This document shows positions 1 through 12,693 of a DNA stretch of 64,000 bases, piece after piece. Within the stretch, counting starts at the first letter, position 1, and the number at the start of each line of letters is the position of its first letter. The notes under the pieces are model-generated. The model saw only the letters and a list, made by a program, of their open reading frames with translations. It was not told where the DNA came from and ran no database searches. Position numbers and translations under genes: made by a program. This stretch comes from Scatophagus argus (lineage: Eukaryota; Chordata; Actinopteri; Scatophagidae), in assembly GCF_020382885.2 (NCBI RefSeq), contig NC_058499.1:7983872-8047871 (forward strand), written 5' to 3'.

Positions 1-29
1 CCCAAAAGTGAACCCAAAACATCTTGATT

Positions 30-41
30 GCCCTCTGGTGG
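30..41 (-). promoter_or_regulatory. CTCF core-like motif
   Basis: On the minus strand the bases read CCACCAGAGGGC, an exact fit to the CTCF core CCASYAGRKGGC. This is a motif match only. A second exact match lies near 45430 on the plus strand. Confidence 0.4.
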
Positions 42-1164
42 TAGCCTTCAGCACAGGTCATAAACCCCTCAAACCCCCAAAACTCAACGTACACATCAAA
101 TAAATTTTTCCCAAAGATGGTTTCAGTCTTTTTAGACAGTTTTTATGAAGTTGATGTCGACTCAAGTGTTAATTTTTTCTGTTAAGTTTGGTTTTAATTA
201 GTTATTTGATACTATAAAACGGGTGAAACATCATGATTGAAGGCTGAGTGCTGCTCCCGACTGGGTCATGTGGGCGTATGAGCGAGAACTTGATCCCACA
301 GCTCCACCACCCAATCACTACTGCACAGGCCCTGGTTCCAAATGATGTCATCAGTGCAAGATGGCTGTGTTTGTATCCAGGATATTTTGGCTTCGCTTTT
401 TACAGTGGGAGGAAGTGGAGGTGCGTCGTCAATCTTAATATAAATGTCAATGGTTCACTCTCACCACTGCACACATCGACTTCATTTCCAGCCACAGCAG
501 GCAGCGATTCTTGGTGAAAAAAAGACACTGAAGGCTACCTGTCCAGTGCTAAACAGCAGAAAGACAAAGTTAGCAACTGGCAGGTGAACATGACGCAGCG
601 TTTAGCATCTGAAAAGCCAAATATTTCTCTTTTTCTAATTTTTTATTTTTTATTTCTGAAAGATAGTTTGGTATGAAATGTGCTTGGAAATTATACATTT
701 AATACATTATATTTCATTTGTTTAAGTCACAGTAGTCTGGCACACAAGCCCACCTGTAAGCTAAACTAATTATTGCTTCATGCTGAATTTACCGACGCGA
801 AAGTCATATCAATCTTCTCTAACACTCTGCAAGAAACTAAAAGGAATAAGTGTGGAACTATTCCTTCATGCTTTGCTGGAGACCAAAATAGGGATAGCAA
901 AACAAAAAGATGGCAAAACAAAACGACACAACTATTTGGCCAAAAAAATCAGTTAATGTGGGTTAAAAGTATTTTGATTAAAAGAACACAGGAAAAGAAA
1001 AAGGTATAATGGTGGCAAAAACAGTAAAATATGTTGATAGATTTCTTTTAACACCTCCACAGCTGTAGATATCTGTTCCCAATCACGACTTTTCGTGTAA
1101 GAGCACACCTGCTCTCCTCTACGGTAATGAACCACAGCAAGAGCAATGCTGCTCTGTTTGGATG

Positions 1165-1203
1165 GAAGTGTGTGTGTGTGCGTGCGTGTGTGTGTGTGGG
1201 CGG
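1165..1203. repeat. TG microsatellite
   Basis: Interrupted (TG)n tract with CG variants, ending in a GGGCGGGC stretch. The frames running through it are low-complexity artefacts. Confidence 0.85.
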
Positions 1204-2945
1204 GCATGCCTGAGGTTGCTGAGCCTCGGCCTTCTCCTCAACATTAATAAGGACTTCCTTCCTACCAGACAGAGTCAAACACCTGATCACTTACCAAGGA
1301 GGACATGCCCACGCATCCCTCAGAGCTGGCAGCCTTCGGCCACTAATAAGGATCGGCCTGTGTTCTTTAGCTGCCCATCAATCAAAATGTTCACATGCCG
1401 GACATCCATACACAAATCATGTTTTCTCTCCGTTCTCCACCCCTAATGTGTGAAAGTGTGTTTGTGTGTAAGCTCAGAGTTAGATATCATGGGTGGCAAG
1501 CTATATCCAGGGAGACAGAAAGAGAAATAATCCCTCTCAAACACACACCACTTCAAAAATTGCTACTTTTTTTCCAATGGCAATAAAGTTTGGCTTCTTT
1601 TAAAAATGTCCAGCCAAGATACACCAGGTGAAATGTGCATTTTCATGATGTGCATAACCTCTTATTTTTCCTCTTTAAATATCAGGTTTTTGAAATGGTT
1701 TTTCCATAATTGAATTAGAGTGGCTAGTCACAACTGACTCGGGAACACGTCTGCAGAGTGTTCAGTCCAGATGCTGTCAAAGAATCACTTGACCAAAGCA
1801 AAAGATGAGTTGCTGAACGGGATATTGTCTTATTTACAGACCCGAGGTTTGTGTCTGTAATCAGAATTACTGCAAAAGTCTCAGGTGGAATATCACAATT
1901 GGATTATCACTTTTCCCTTGTTATTAGGTACATATGCTATCTCAGTTGTGTGGCTGTCATGGACCTGGCTGTGCGGTGGTTTATAATCTGTCAACATATC
2001 TCCCATAAGCATTAAAGCTGCTCTTGTCAGTTTGTGTTGCAGGGATTAAAAATCCCTCAAGCTAAATGAATTCCTACTGTTCTTCACTCTTTAAGCAAGG
2101 GAGCCTATCAGATGTGATAAAACACGTTATCTGTTTGATATGTCAAGTACTGTACATTTCTATATAATATAAAGCACAAGGAAACAAAATTGTAGTCATT
2201 AATACCTTAATTTAGTATTTCCATTTGTTGTGTTGTGCAGTTCAGTTACAACTTGATCCTCCATCATCTTCACATCAACTTCTTATTAAATTTTTTAAAT
2301 TTCTCTGAGGGAGTCTGAATTTTGTTTTTTTTTTCTGAAAATACAGATAATTGATAAATACTTGCTTCTAATGGGCGATAGTGATAAGATAATCGACAAT
2401 TTCACATTCTGGTATTTTAAAAAGAAGCTGTAGTTTAGTCACATTTGATGATAAGAAAGGATAAAACGGATGATTTAATACTCCATTACACTAAAAGACT
2501 TGTTGTGTTTTTGGATCTTCTCAGAACCTTTGCAGAACATGTCTTGCAAATTACAATCATGTTGTCTTTCTATGAAAACGCGAATAAAGAAGTCCGTACC
2601 CACGGCAACATATTTGGCTCTCTTCTCTACACTGTGTGTGGCTCTGCTCAGGTACAGTAGTTTGATGTCATAAGCAAAACAACAGCATGTTGTGTTTATT
2701 TTTCTTCTTCTTCACTGTTTCAAAGTGGATCACAAACCAACTTTAAAGGTGCATACCACCACCTACTGTATTGGTATGGGAGTGTGAGGTGATGTGAAAT
2801 GAAAATATTATAACCTCCAGTTGCTGGCTATAGTTTCACCTGTAAAGATAAATAGCTTTTAATATAAATTTCCCAATTTTAGACAGGGATGCACAATATC
2901 AGGCAAATAATTCATAATATTCTCTTTACTGTATATGAAATTAGC

Positions 2946-3012
2946 ATCCATCCATCCATTTTCTATACTGCTTATCCATCAGGGTCGCAGGGGGGACTGG
3001 AGCCTATCCCAT
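2946..3012 (-). repeat. Fragment of teleost tRNA-derived SINE-type repeat, 3' end
   Basis: The reverse complement matches the 3' end of the longer copy at 12390-12693: GGGATAGGCTCCAG, then a GCGACCCTGA-like block, then ATAAGC(A/G)GTATAGAAAATGGATGGATGG. The two copies are on opposite strands. Only the tail survives here. Confidence 0.75.
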
Positions 3013-4020
3013 GAAATTAGCATATGTCATGCAATTAATTATCAGCTCAGATGGCAATTGTAAGGTAGTCATAGATAGTATCGTAAGATAGTTTGATCCC
3101 AAGCTCTACCTGCCCACATTTCAGAGTGTAATTGAGCAAGACAGTGAAAATACAAGCCTCTTTGGAAAAAGCTTTTTCTGCCAAATGAACGTCTTAAATC
3201 TGAAATTTTGGCTGCATTTAGGAAAAGCATTCAGTTCCTTAAAATATTTGCTTTCCTCCACCGACAAGACTGAAAAATCAAATATTACAAGAAAATTATT
3301 AATGTTCTCCAGCCAAGTAACCTCTCTGTCCAGAGAAACTCACACACTTTGGAAAGAATTACAGATGACAAATATGTCACATTACTTGGAAGGAATGAAT
3401 TTCAGATAATCCCCTTTGGCTGTCTGAAGTGGTATACTGCAGTTAGATATTCCCATTTGTCCCAGGCTTCATACTTGCTGTTCTATGTTGAAGCTGAAAC
3501 CACAAAACCCAGTGACACTATCAAAGACAAACAAAACAAATCTTTATCAAGCTCCATTTCCATAATGCAGTACGGTTTTTGAATATCCCTCTGTGTGGGT
3601 TTTCCACAGTACAACTCTGAACGTATTTAAACCCAGGCTATTCTACAGTGCTAAGGTTCTCAGCTCTGTTTGATTAGGGCAACACACAGGAGGTCCACTG
3701 CCACGGTGTTTTCTTTACTTGGGCCCATAACTCTTAAAAACACACAAACACTTGGGTTGTAAATGACCTGTTCATCACACAGTGACAGGAGAGGTGATTC
3801 TGGACTCTTGGTGGGCCAGGTGTGCAGATCAGGACAGCTTCGCCTTGCCAAGACGCGGGACCATGGAAAGTTCTGGAATCTGTCGCAGCTGGCAGGGTTG
3901 AGCACCTGAACGGGACTGGTGTTGGCTTTGCCTCCAGCTGTTTCTTTACAGACATGCTGAACGCCAGCAACAGCCAGGGGCCAAGATCAGCCCAGCAAGT
4001 CTGGCCACACACAGGCCACT

Positions 4021-4095
4021 TACACACACATACGCACACACATATATACACCCCCACAGTTATACAAACACACACAAACAAACACACAAGCATTT
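4021..4095. repeat. CA-rich microsatellite
   Basis: Imperfect (CA)n tract with short TA interruptions. It explains the Thr-His-rich frames crossing this place. Confidence 0.85.
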
Positions 4096-4218
4096 TATGC
4101 AATAACCCCGACACTGCCAGAACAACTAAATGCAAACCCAAACACAGTTTCACACATCTTTTTCATATCCCCATATTCTTATAATTTTTATTTAATGTAT
4201 ACATGTATTTACAGTAGG

Positions 4219-4266
4219 TTTTGTATGGCATATGTCCATTTTCATGTGGACATATGCCATACAAAA
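4219..4266. repeat. Perfect inverted repeat (20-bp arms, 8-nt loop)
   Basis: The left arm, 4219-4238, begins TTTTGTATGGCATATG; the right arm, 4247-4266, is its exact reverse complement. The 8-base spacer is TTTTCATG. There is no flanking target duplication or transposase, and the symmetry stops abruptly at both outer ends. Confidence 0.9.
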
Positions 4267-7200
4267 GGTCAGCAAACTAATTAGGTTTTTAATCTCTTAT
4301 CCATTACTTACCATTACTATCTATTACTCCACTACTTACTCCTCTTTGCCCCAATTCTTTCTCATAATCTAATAATTCTTGCTCATCTTTGATTTAAATA
4401 CTTCTTCAAAGGCTGTTTAATGCCATTTTTAAAGCGCTTTGTAAAACCGTTACAAAGTGTTATGTCAATAAAATTCAGCTTACTTCTTTTGTTCTGTTCT
4501 GTATAGTTTTTCTTGCTCTGTGGTGTTTTCTAGCCAGCTAATCACACTGGATTTTATTGGTTACCACTACAGAACCAGATGCTGTGTTTACTGCTGTAAT
4601 AATCCAGTTTGACCATATAATGAAAATTCTATATTTTTGTATGGGCTGATGGCCAAAAAAGGGACAGTATTAAACACATAGGTATCTTGAAATCATACAT
4701 TTACACAGCTTACCATTTATCCTGCACCAAAACTCTTCTTGAACCAATACTTTACTTTTTCCTAGGAAAAAATGTACAAAACATACCTTTGCAGTTCTTA
4801 AACTAATTATAATGTGACAGTGTAGCACACAGTACCGGGCTGTTCCCAGTGTAGTTCAATGCTATCAGCAGTGCTTGAAACCTTTGATTGAGGAACCTTT
4901 GATGGTGATGTCAGTGAATAATTGCTCTGTTGAAACGACCTTACCACAGAAAAATAAACTTGCCATCTTTTGTTTTCCTTGTGTGGTCGATGGTAATTCA
5001 TTGAGTAAAGAGAAATGGGAGGGAACTCTTTTGAGGCTTTTGTTTGCTAATTCGTTACGATCTCAAGACCAGAAAAAGTGGCTGCGGAAATTAAAATGTA
5101 TTGAAATCTGTTTCAGTGGTAAAGCTGGCTGTGTTTCTTGGAGAGTTGAGCCTCGCACAGTGAGTTTTGGTCAGTGTGGGGGGGACGAACTGTTTCTGTG
5201 GCTGTTCTGGGTGGGAGGAATGTGTAGGTTTGTGGTCAGTGGAAACCTGCAGTTGGAGGAACTGGTCATAATGGCAGGTATAGACTGATCAGCAGTCTTT
5301 CATGTTTAAAATGAAAATACTATGATTCTTAGAGATAAATAGCCAGCAAGTGGCTGGTGGCACATACTGACTTCAGTTTTGTCTGGAAAATGGAGCACTG
5401 ACATCACAAGAGTAAGGATTTTGATTTTTAGAACTGATTTTGCATCAACGTTGCAGCAGCCATTCTCTTCCAGCCACCTCAGTAGTCCATAATGCACTGC
5501 AGCTGCAGTAGGTGACCCAACTCTTATACTTTTTAAATTGGAAAAACTTTTGTTTTGCTTTCTCACCTAATAAAATCAAAAGTAGAATGCATGACACTGT
5601 AATGTAACTTGCAGCTCTGCTCTCTTTAATTACCAGTAAAATATTTCAATGCATATGAGAGTGAATACTGCAGCCACTGATGTTTTCAGGCAGTTGCCAC
5701 AGGCAGTTAACTGCTTTTCATCAAACAGATTCCAGTTTAAGTGTTATTTCTGTTGCATCTTGTACAGCTGCATCAGTCTCATTCATGCTAGTCACAAGGA
5801 AGATGATGTCGGCTTTCTTAATGTCGAAGCTTTGATTATCTCAGTTGTTAAGAAGACCTTTTTGAATCGTTGAAAAAGTACAGACAACCATTCAAAGGTC
5901 TGAAACCAAGCAAAATTTTGAAAATAGTTACAGGTCAAAATCTCTATGTAATAATATCATTTTAGCAAAATGCATGGATACATTTTGGTGACCGACTCAG
6001 ATATTCCCACTGTGTCACCAGGTTTCAGGTGTGTTTCAAGTCTCACTTTAAGTTCTGTCCATAGTCCAGCAGCTCAATAGCCTGCGGAGATTAAGTATTA
6101 CTTGACTGACTGAAAGACTTCCTCTTTGCTGGCCGTCTCACTGGGCATAGAGTGGGTGGATATGGTTAGAGGCAGTCATAACAAGCATTTTTCAAAAAGA
6201 GCTTCATCTGATGACAAGCTCGGACATACTGAATGCTTGGCAGTGTTTTCCAGTTCAAGTGCATGATGATGCTATACAACAAAGACAGCTCCCCAACTGT
6301 ATAGATGAAGGAAAAAAGATGTTAAATGACTATTTTTGGAACTGGAGCAGGACAGCAATGTTTTAAGCATCTTACACACTGTTGGAAATGTACAGCTTCC
6401 TCAAGCTGTTACACAGATATTTACCGAATTCACCCCAAATCGTTATGTTGTCACTTCAATTTCACTCTCACATATGGCATTGTATGTTTTAATGCATGAG
6501 GTTACCACACTTATGACTTTACCAGAGTGTATCCATCAACTTGCAAAGCTTCACCAATAAACTAATTTCCATTTACTCTCGACTGCTGATGTTGTAAGTA
6601 CGTTTTTGCTTTCCACATCCGTAGTGACTGCCAGCGCTCAAGCAACCCACCCATTGGGTCTCATTTTGACACCCGGGGTTGCCATCTTGTAAGTCAGAAA
6701 AAGTAAGAGCTATAGAAAGGTGACAACAGTTTCCCCTCCTAGTTTACCTCCCTGCACCACACTGAGTCTGACAAGCTGCTGAAAAATAGGACCGGGTCAC
6801 ATTTCAGCCTCAAAAGAATGTGCAAGGGCTGTGAGTAACCCTGTGGTCTGCTTTGGCATGTTTGGTCTGGCTCTTCATAATATCATGTAGTGTGCCATTG
6901 AGGATTGAGGGCATGAAGTGCTGAGGGCGTTCCTACTTTGGACCAAAATCAATGCCAGAACCTAATAGTAGCACTGTAATCAGTCTTCCCCCTAATATTA
7001 GCACCATGGCTTTTTTCTCCAGGGTGGCGGTTCGTGTGTTTGGCTCAGTGCATCCTCTTTGACCTTACATTCAATCATGTGGCTTTTTAAAGCACCTCTT
7101 GGCATAATCAGGAGTCAGCACAAGCACTGACCTTGTATAAGATGTTTTTACCTGAATGTGACAAAGAATATAACAATACCATTTGATCAAAAACGTCCTT

Positions 7201-10200
7201 GGTCTCAAACCTTTCTTTAAAACCAAACAGGCTACTGTTTGATGTTGTATGATCCCTCACGCTTCTCAACATGTCAGATGTATTAACTTCTTGAGCTATT
7301 TTTGCCACATGGTTTTATCATTGAACTCTCCTCAGGAAATCTCATGGAGCTGCCTTCTCTTTTATCAAAACCAGAAGGGCTGGTGATGGGGGGCTAAAGC
7401 AGAAACAGTCCAGGTACACAGAGGAATAGGTTATGTGTCCCAGTAGGACTGGACATGAACTTAAAGATAACTCGGTCATTGCACTTCAATCATGGTTGAT
7501 ACTCAATATCCCCCCCATTGGCAATTGTTACACCTCTTACACTGCAGGGTTGCCTTCTACTATTGCACCTGTGCTGAATTTGCAGGAAAATACATATCCT
7601 AACCCCAAAGAGTAGAGCTTGTCAATTAAACCAGAAGCCAATCTTTGGTCAATGAAGCCACCCAGTATGCACTCTCACTATGAATTAAAATTAAAATTGA
7701 TATCCCCAGCAAGGCCAATACTTTTTGTTCTGCCACTAAATGTCGGCGATTTATCATTCAAACATCCCAGGGTTTTGTGTAGGTACTTTTGGACCTCAGG
7801 TTCAGTGGGTTTGATGCTCAGCCAGGGACAATATCGAATCCATGCCAAGAGTCCAAGCTGTGAACGCTTGTCTGAGAGTTACCGTAAATCCTTCTGCTTG
7901 CACCGCTAAGAAGCTCAGAAAGCCACAGCACTGTTATTTGCCACCCCTGTGGTCCTTGCAGGTAGCCACTGAGACTCCCCAAATTATGATCTTCGTGTAT
8001 AGGGGAGCAATGCAAGAACAGAGCTCAATGGATAAAGGCCTACCTGTTGCCCCTTATTTTCCTCAGTGGATAAGGACTGGGGCTGTCAGTTTTCCTCTGT
8101 GTTGATTAATCTGGCACTTTATTGGATATGATCCTGATGATTAATGGCGTATTATCCTGGAAAGGTTGCCCCTCTGATAAAAACATTCCGATTCCTAATA
8201 TTTCCTGGTTGAACCTGATATTCCCGGCTGTTATTCCTTAATGTGCTAAACTTTTGAATGAGATACATACATAGTCCATCTGCTTAATTAACCATTTATA
8301 CTATCTAACTGTAGAAATTACATTAATCAATGACTTAATAATAATCTTTTGACCTTGTTCAGATTAAACTCAAATTCGTCTGAGCAATTTAAGAGCACAT
8401 ATAAATTATTATTTTCCTTTTTTCCTAAAATGAATGAAAGTGAAACTTCTCACAGATAATAGTCAAACGAGACCCATTACAGCCTCCTGGTTCATTAATG
8501 TTCCTCTATACTAACAGATTTCACTTGCAAATCATTGAAGTGTAATAATAAAAATAATGAATTAGCATAATGCAAGTAAACATGATGATGTTCTTTATGT
8601 AGACCTTTTTTAACAGATGGAAAATAGTTCATCAGAGGGGTCCAGAAGGTGAAGTCCAACACTGCCCCCACCAGGAGTTCCCAGCAGGATTTTGGGATCA
8701 CACATCAAGGTCTGTCGCTGGTCTTCGACCCCTGCCGAGGCCTCTGTGACAGGGAGGAGCCAAGATTGAGTGGGCTGGAGGAGACAACACACCATAGCTG
8801 TGTGCAACTGCACAGTGAGTCCTTTCGCTAGTTGCCATGCTGGAGCTAACCGCAGGATTGCAGTGTTTACTTAAGAGCCGGTGCATAAGAGAAAGGCGGA
8901 CCACCGGCAGTCACCACCCGCCGGGCCCTGGGCAGGACCTGGGGCTCATCTTTGTTGAAAATGGCTCTGGAACCTGCCACCTCCCACCGGGCTGGCCTAT
9001 ATTTAGCAACAAACTGAAAAACCTCTTCATTCTTAAAAAGCTGTTTAGGTTTCCATTGAGAACGAGGTTCAGAGGAGGACGGGTAGTGATGCTGCACTCC
9101 TGTGATCTGAGAGGCGCTTGTCTTTGCCGCAGACTCACCTGTACAAGATATTTATTTCAACAACTTATCTAGGATGCAAACAGTCTCTGAAGGACAGCCA
9201 AGTAAAATGTGTTAAAACAAGAGGATGGGTCCTGTGAAAACCCAGCATAGAAAGAAGGTGATAAGATCAGTATCTGAAAATTACTTCAAAACATTTTGGC
9301 AATACATCAAATTTCCAGTGACACGTAAATATGCACTGAAATAGACACTTTCTTGTGATGTTTTCACACATTCTCTAATTACTGTCACAAAAAGTGAGTA
9401 TGATGGTGACCAACATGTGCAAAGAAAGTCACAATTACCTTTTATGCAGGTGCAGGACAAAATTAATAACACACACAAGGAAACACATGGAAAGAAAAAT
9501 CATGCACACACTGAATTTACAAGCTCTTTTAATGACTAAATTAGTGCATTGTCAATATCAGAAAATAACATATTTCTCTTGAATCCAGGTGTCTACCTTT
9601 CAGTCTAGATCAGTGCTTAATACTTGTCTATTTTTGCTTGATTTCCTCAAGAAATTCAGGTTGCATGTTTCTTTTCTAATGAAAATGGCAATTTGCTGAC
9701 TCTGTCGTTTTCTGTTTGCATGCTGTTCTACTCTTCCCACTTCTCAACGTCTCATTGAACTCAGAAGGAGGGCGAATCCAAGACAGGACATGCGTATTAC
9801 ATGTTTTCATTTGCCCTCATATATGCCTGAATAGTGAAACAATCCCTCTTTTCATGCCCATGGTTTCATTCAGTGGGTGGCGAGAGCACCACTATGATTG
9901 AGGATGAGGGAGCTGGGTGATTTTTTTTCCAAGGTGAGCACCTCATGGGAGATGACTGCTTGCTGCCATTAGTTTAAGTGCAGGAGTGTCAGTTAACCCG
10001 ACACTGGCACCAGGAATACTTAATGCCAGATGGAGGGAGCTGTCCTTGAAGTTGTAACAAGCAGGCGCAGAGAAACAAGCCTTTATTCAGTGTGAGAGAA
10101 CATAGAAAAAACTGATAACTTAGCAAGGTTACCACAAAGTGTACGTTAAATCCCACATAGGAAAGGGAGGGATAAAGGAGATTGAAGGGGATGGGGAGGG

Positions 10201-12389
10201 GCAAAAGTCCAAAGTGGATAAAAACACAGTTTAGATGTTGCTGACTGTAATTTTTGATTGCGTTCAAAATATGCAGGAACATAAAACAAAGCAGCGGTTG
10301 TCACGCTAAAGGGTCCAGCTGCTTAAGAGGTGTCAAATTATTGTACCTCAGCTGGATATATCTGTGTTGGGAGCCAGGGGGTGAGCAAAGAGCCAAACCT
10401 AGCAGACTTTGGCACATTTGTCCTTTACCGCTGGCAAGGATGAGCCACGCTGTGAGGCTTCAGAGCATCGATAGGCCCCCGGTGTTTTACTACCCAAAAC
10501 TATGAGCTGCTACTAGAGCTGAACCGTCAAGACTGCCTCCTGGAAGGACAGTAAACATGAAGACAAGTGCTTTTTCCACATGGTGCACCTCTTGGTCCAC
10601 CAACCAAATAGTTCTCATGTGGGTCCAGCTAAAGAGGAGTCCATTCAGGTTTCGAGACAGTATGAGGCCTTAAAGTTTCAAGTTCCAAGATTGAATAAAT
10701 AAGATCATATCAGCTGAAGTACCAGGTTCTTAGGGAATGTGTTCTGGCTGCAGTAGACACAGAGCTGAGAACTATTATTTAAAATAACTCGACACCAGAA
10801 AGACCAGCAAGGAAATTACAAACACAGTCATGTCAGTCTTTGGGAGCACCTCACACAAAGGTCCCCAAAGAGGTCTCTTGTTGTCAGCTTTTATAAAATC
10901 CACTCCCTTTTCTTTTTGGGTATTTAATTGAAAATTGAGCTTGAGTCCTGCCAACAATTGCAATAAAATGCTGAATGCACTGAGCTGTTGGCATGTTCCC
11001 TGATCTGGCAGCAGGACCTAAGAGTGCTGCTGAGTCTCTGTTGATTGTCTACTTCTCAGCTATTAGGTATGGTTAATGCTAATGCTCCCAAACGGGGACT
11101 CCTTGCTTGAGTGATGGCCCTGAGAGCTCAGAGCTCTCAGGAACAAGAGGAAACAGTTGAGGGGCATGGTGGTGTCACCACCGACACATCACAGGAGGCT
11201 TTTGAGAAGTCTTTGGCTCTTGCCATACTGATCCAGTACCAGTGTTCAGCCATGTGAACAGAAAAACTAAGCAGAAGCAGGACTGTTGAGAGCTTCAGCC
11301 AAGTTAAGCAAGGAAATATTTCTTTCCTGTTAACTCAAGAATCTGGCAGTCATTTGTGTGAGGTTGCCCTCTCTTTCAGTCGCGAGCCACCGGCCATTCG
11401 GTTCAGCTGTGTCAGGCACGTAAAGAAAACAAAAAAAGGAGGCCTACCTGGTGATGAACCATGAGTGAAGTCAAATATGTGGTCTCTGAAAATCAAATGA
11501 GACGAATGTTTTGACACTATACTGCACTTCCTGCCATTGTTTCTCAACTAATAAGAGGTGACTGTGTTTGGCACGCAGTAGCTCACAACACATGCTCTCC
11601 TTTAATCTGCATTAAATGATTTTTTTAAGACCACTTAGGGTCAGCAGAAACAAGCCAAGACCACACTGTTAACATTGAGTTAAAAAGTTGGTAGAGGGAA
11701 TTTGTTGCTGAACAGATCAGAACATATAGAGCAGCATTATCATCCGTCTAGAGCTGTGATTTTGTCCACCTGATGAATGGAATTGGAGTATTAATTGTCC
11801 TATTAACCGCAGAGAAAAATCTGGCTCTTAAGCTGCTAAATACACAATTATGTTCACAGCTTAGTTGCAAACTTTGGCTGTTGACTGAACATTAGGTATT
11901 GGGAATCTGGACGCACCTCCCTATTCGTTTCCAATTCAGAAAACTACGATGCAGCGTTTTTCAATTTTTTGAATTTTACACACGACAGGTATTTTTCTCA
12001 CCCTACTATTTAAAATATGGCGTGTTTGTAACGATCCATGATTAAAATAAACAGATGAATTTACTTCCATTTAGAGGTATCGCAATATACCAATATTGGT
12101 AATAATCGTGAAAAAAACATGAAATATTGATATCACATTAAAAATACACACACAATAAAATTGCGCAAATAATCCAGCACTGTTTATCAGTTCATCCGAT
12201 TCACTTTCACGATTCATTAAGTGTAACTGTTTTTTTGTTTGCTTTTCTACAGTTATGGTTACAGACTCTCCCTCCACCTTCTTCATTTGCCAGAAAAGAG
12301 TTGAAGATTAGTTTGACTGATAGCATTTTTTTTTAAGTTTCTATAGATATTGTCATAATATTGGGGATTTCTTTTGGTCAGCATGTATG

Positions 12390-12693
12390 TGTGGTTCGCC
12401 TCATAGCAAGAGGGTTCCAGGTTCGAATCCTGGTCTGGGCCCTTCTATGTGGAGTTTGCATGTTCTCCATGTGCCTGCGTGGGTTTTCTCCGGGTACTCC
12501 GGCTTCCTCCCACAAGGGGACACCTAGGTGTGAGTGTGAGAGTGTGTGGTTGTCTGTCTTTGTGTGTTGGCCCTGCGACTGGCGACCAGTCCAGGGTGAA
12601 CCCTGCCTCTCGCCCGTAGTCAGCTGGGATAGGCTCCAGCTCCCCCACGACCCTGACAGATAAGCGGTATAGAAAATGGATGGATGGATTGAT
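12390..12693 (+). repeat. Teleost tRNA-derived SINE-type interspersed repeat
   Basis: Contains a Pol III B-box match (GGTTCGAATCC, 12420-12430), then the body typical of a common fish repeat (GTGGAGTTTGCATGTTCTCC, CTCCGGGTACTCCGGCTTCC, GGGATAGGCTCCAG), ending in ATGGATGG units. A tail fragment of the same family lies inverted at 2946-3012. The family was recognised from memory of fish sequence; the exact library name was not assigned. Confidence 0.75.

Noticed and set aside
248-517. 89-codon open frame near the window start
   Set aside because: No homology recognised, no Kozak support, composition like surrounding non-coding DNA.
3734-4184. Long overlapping frames on both strands
   Set aside because: They run through the CA microsatellite; both strands open is typical of low-complexity sequence.
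8600-9172. Cluster of overlapping open frames on both strands
   Set aside because: GC-richer patch only; no family motif, and frames on both strands compete.
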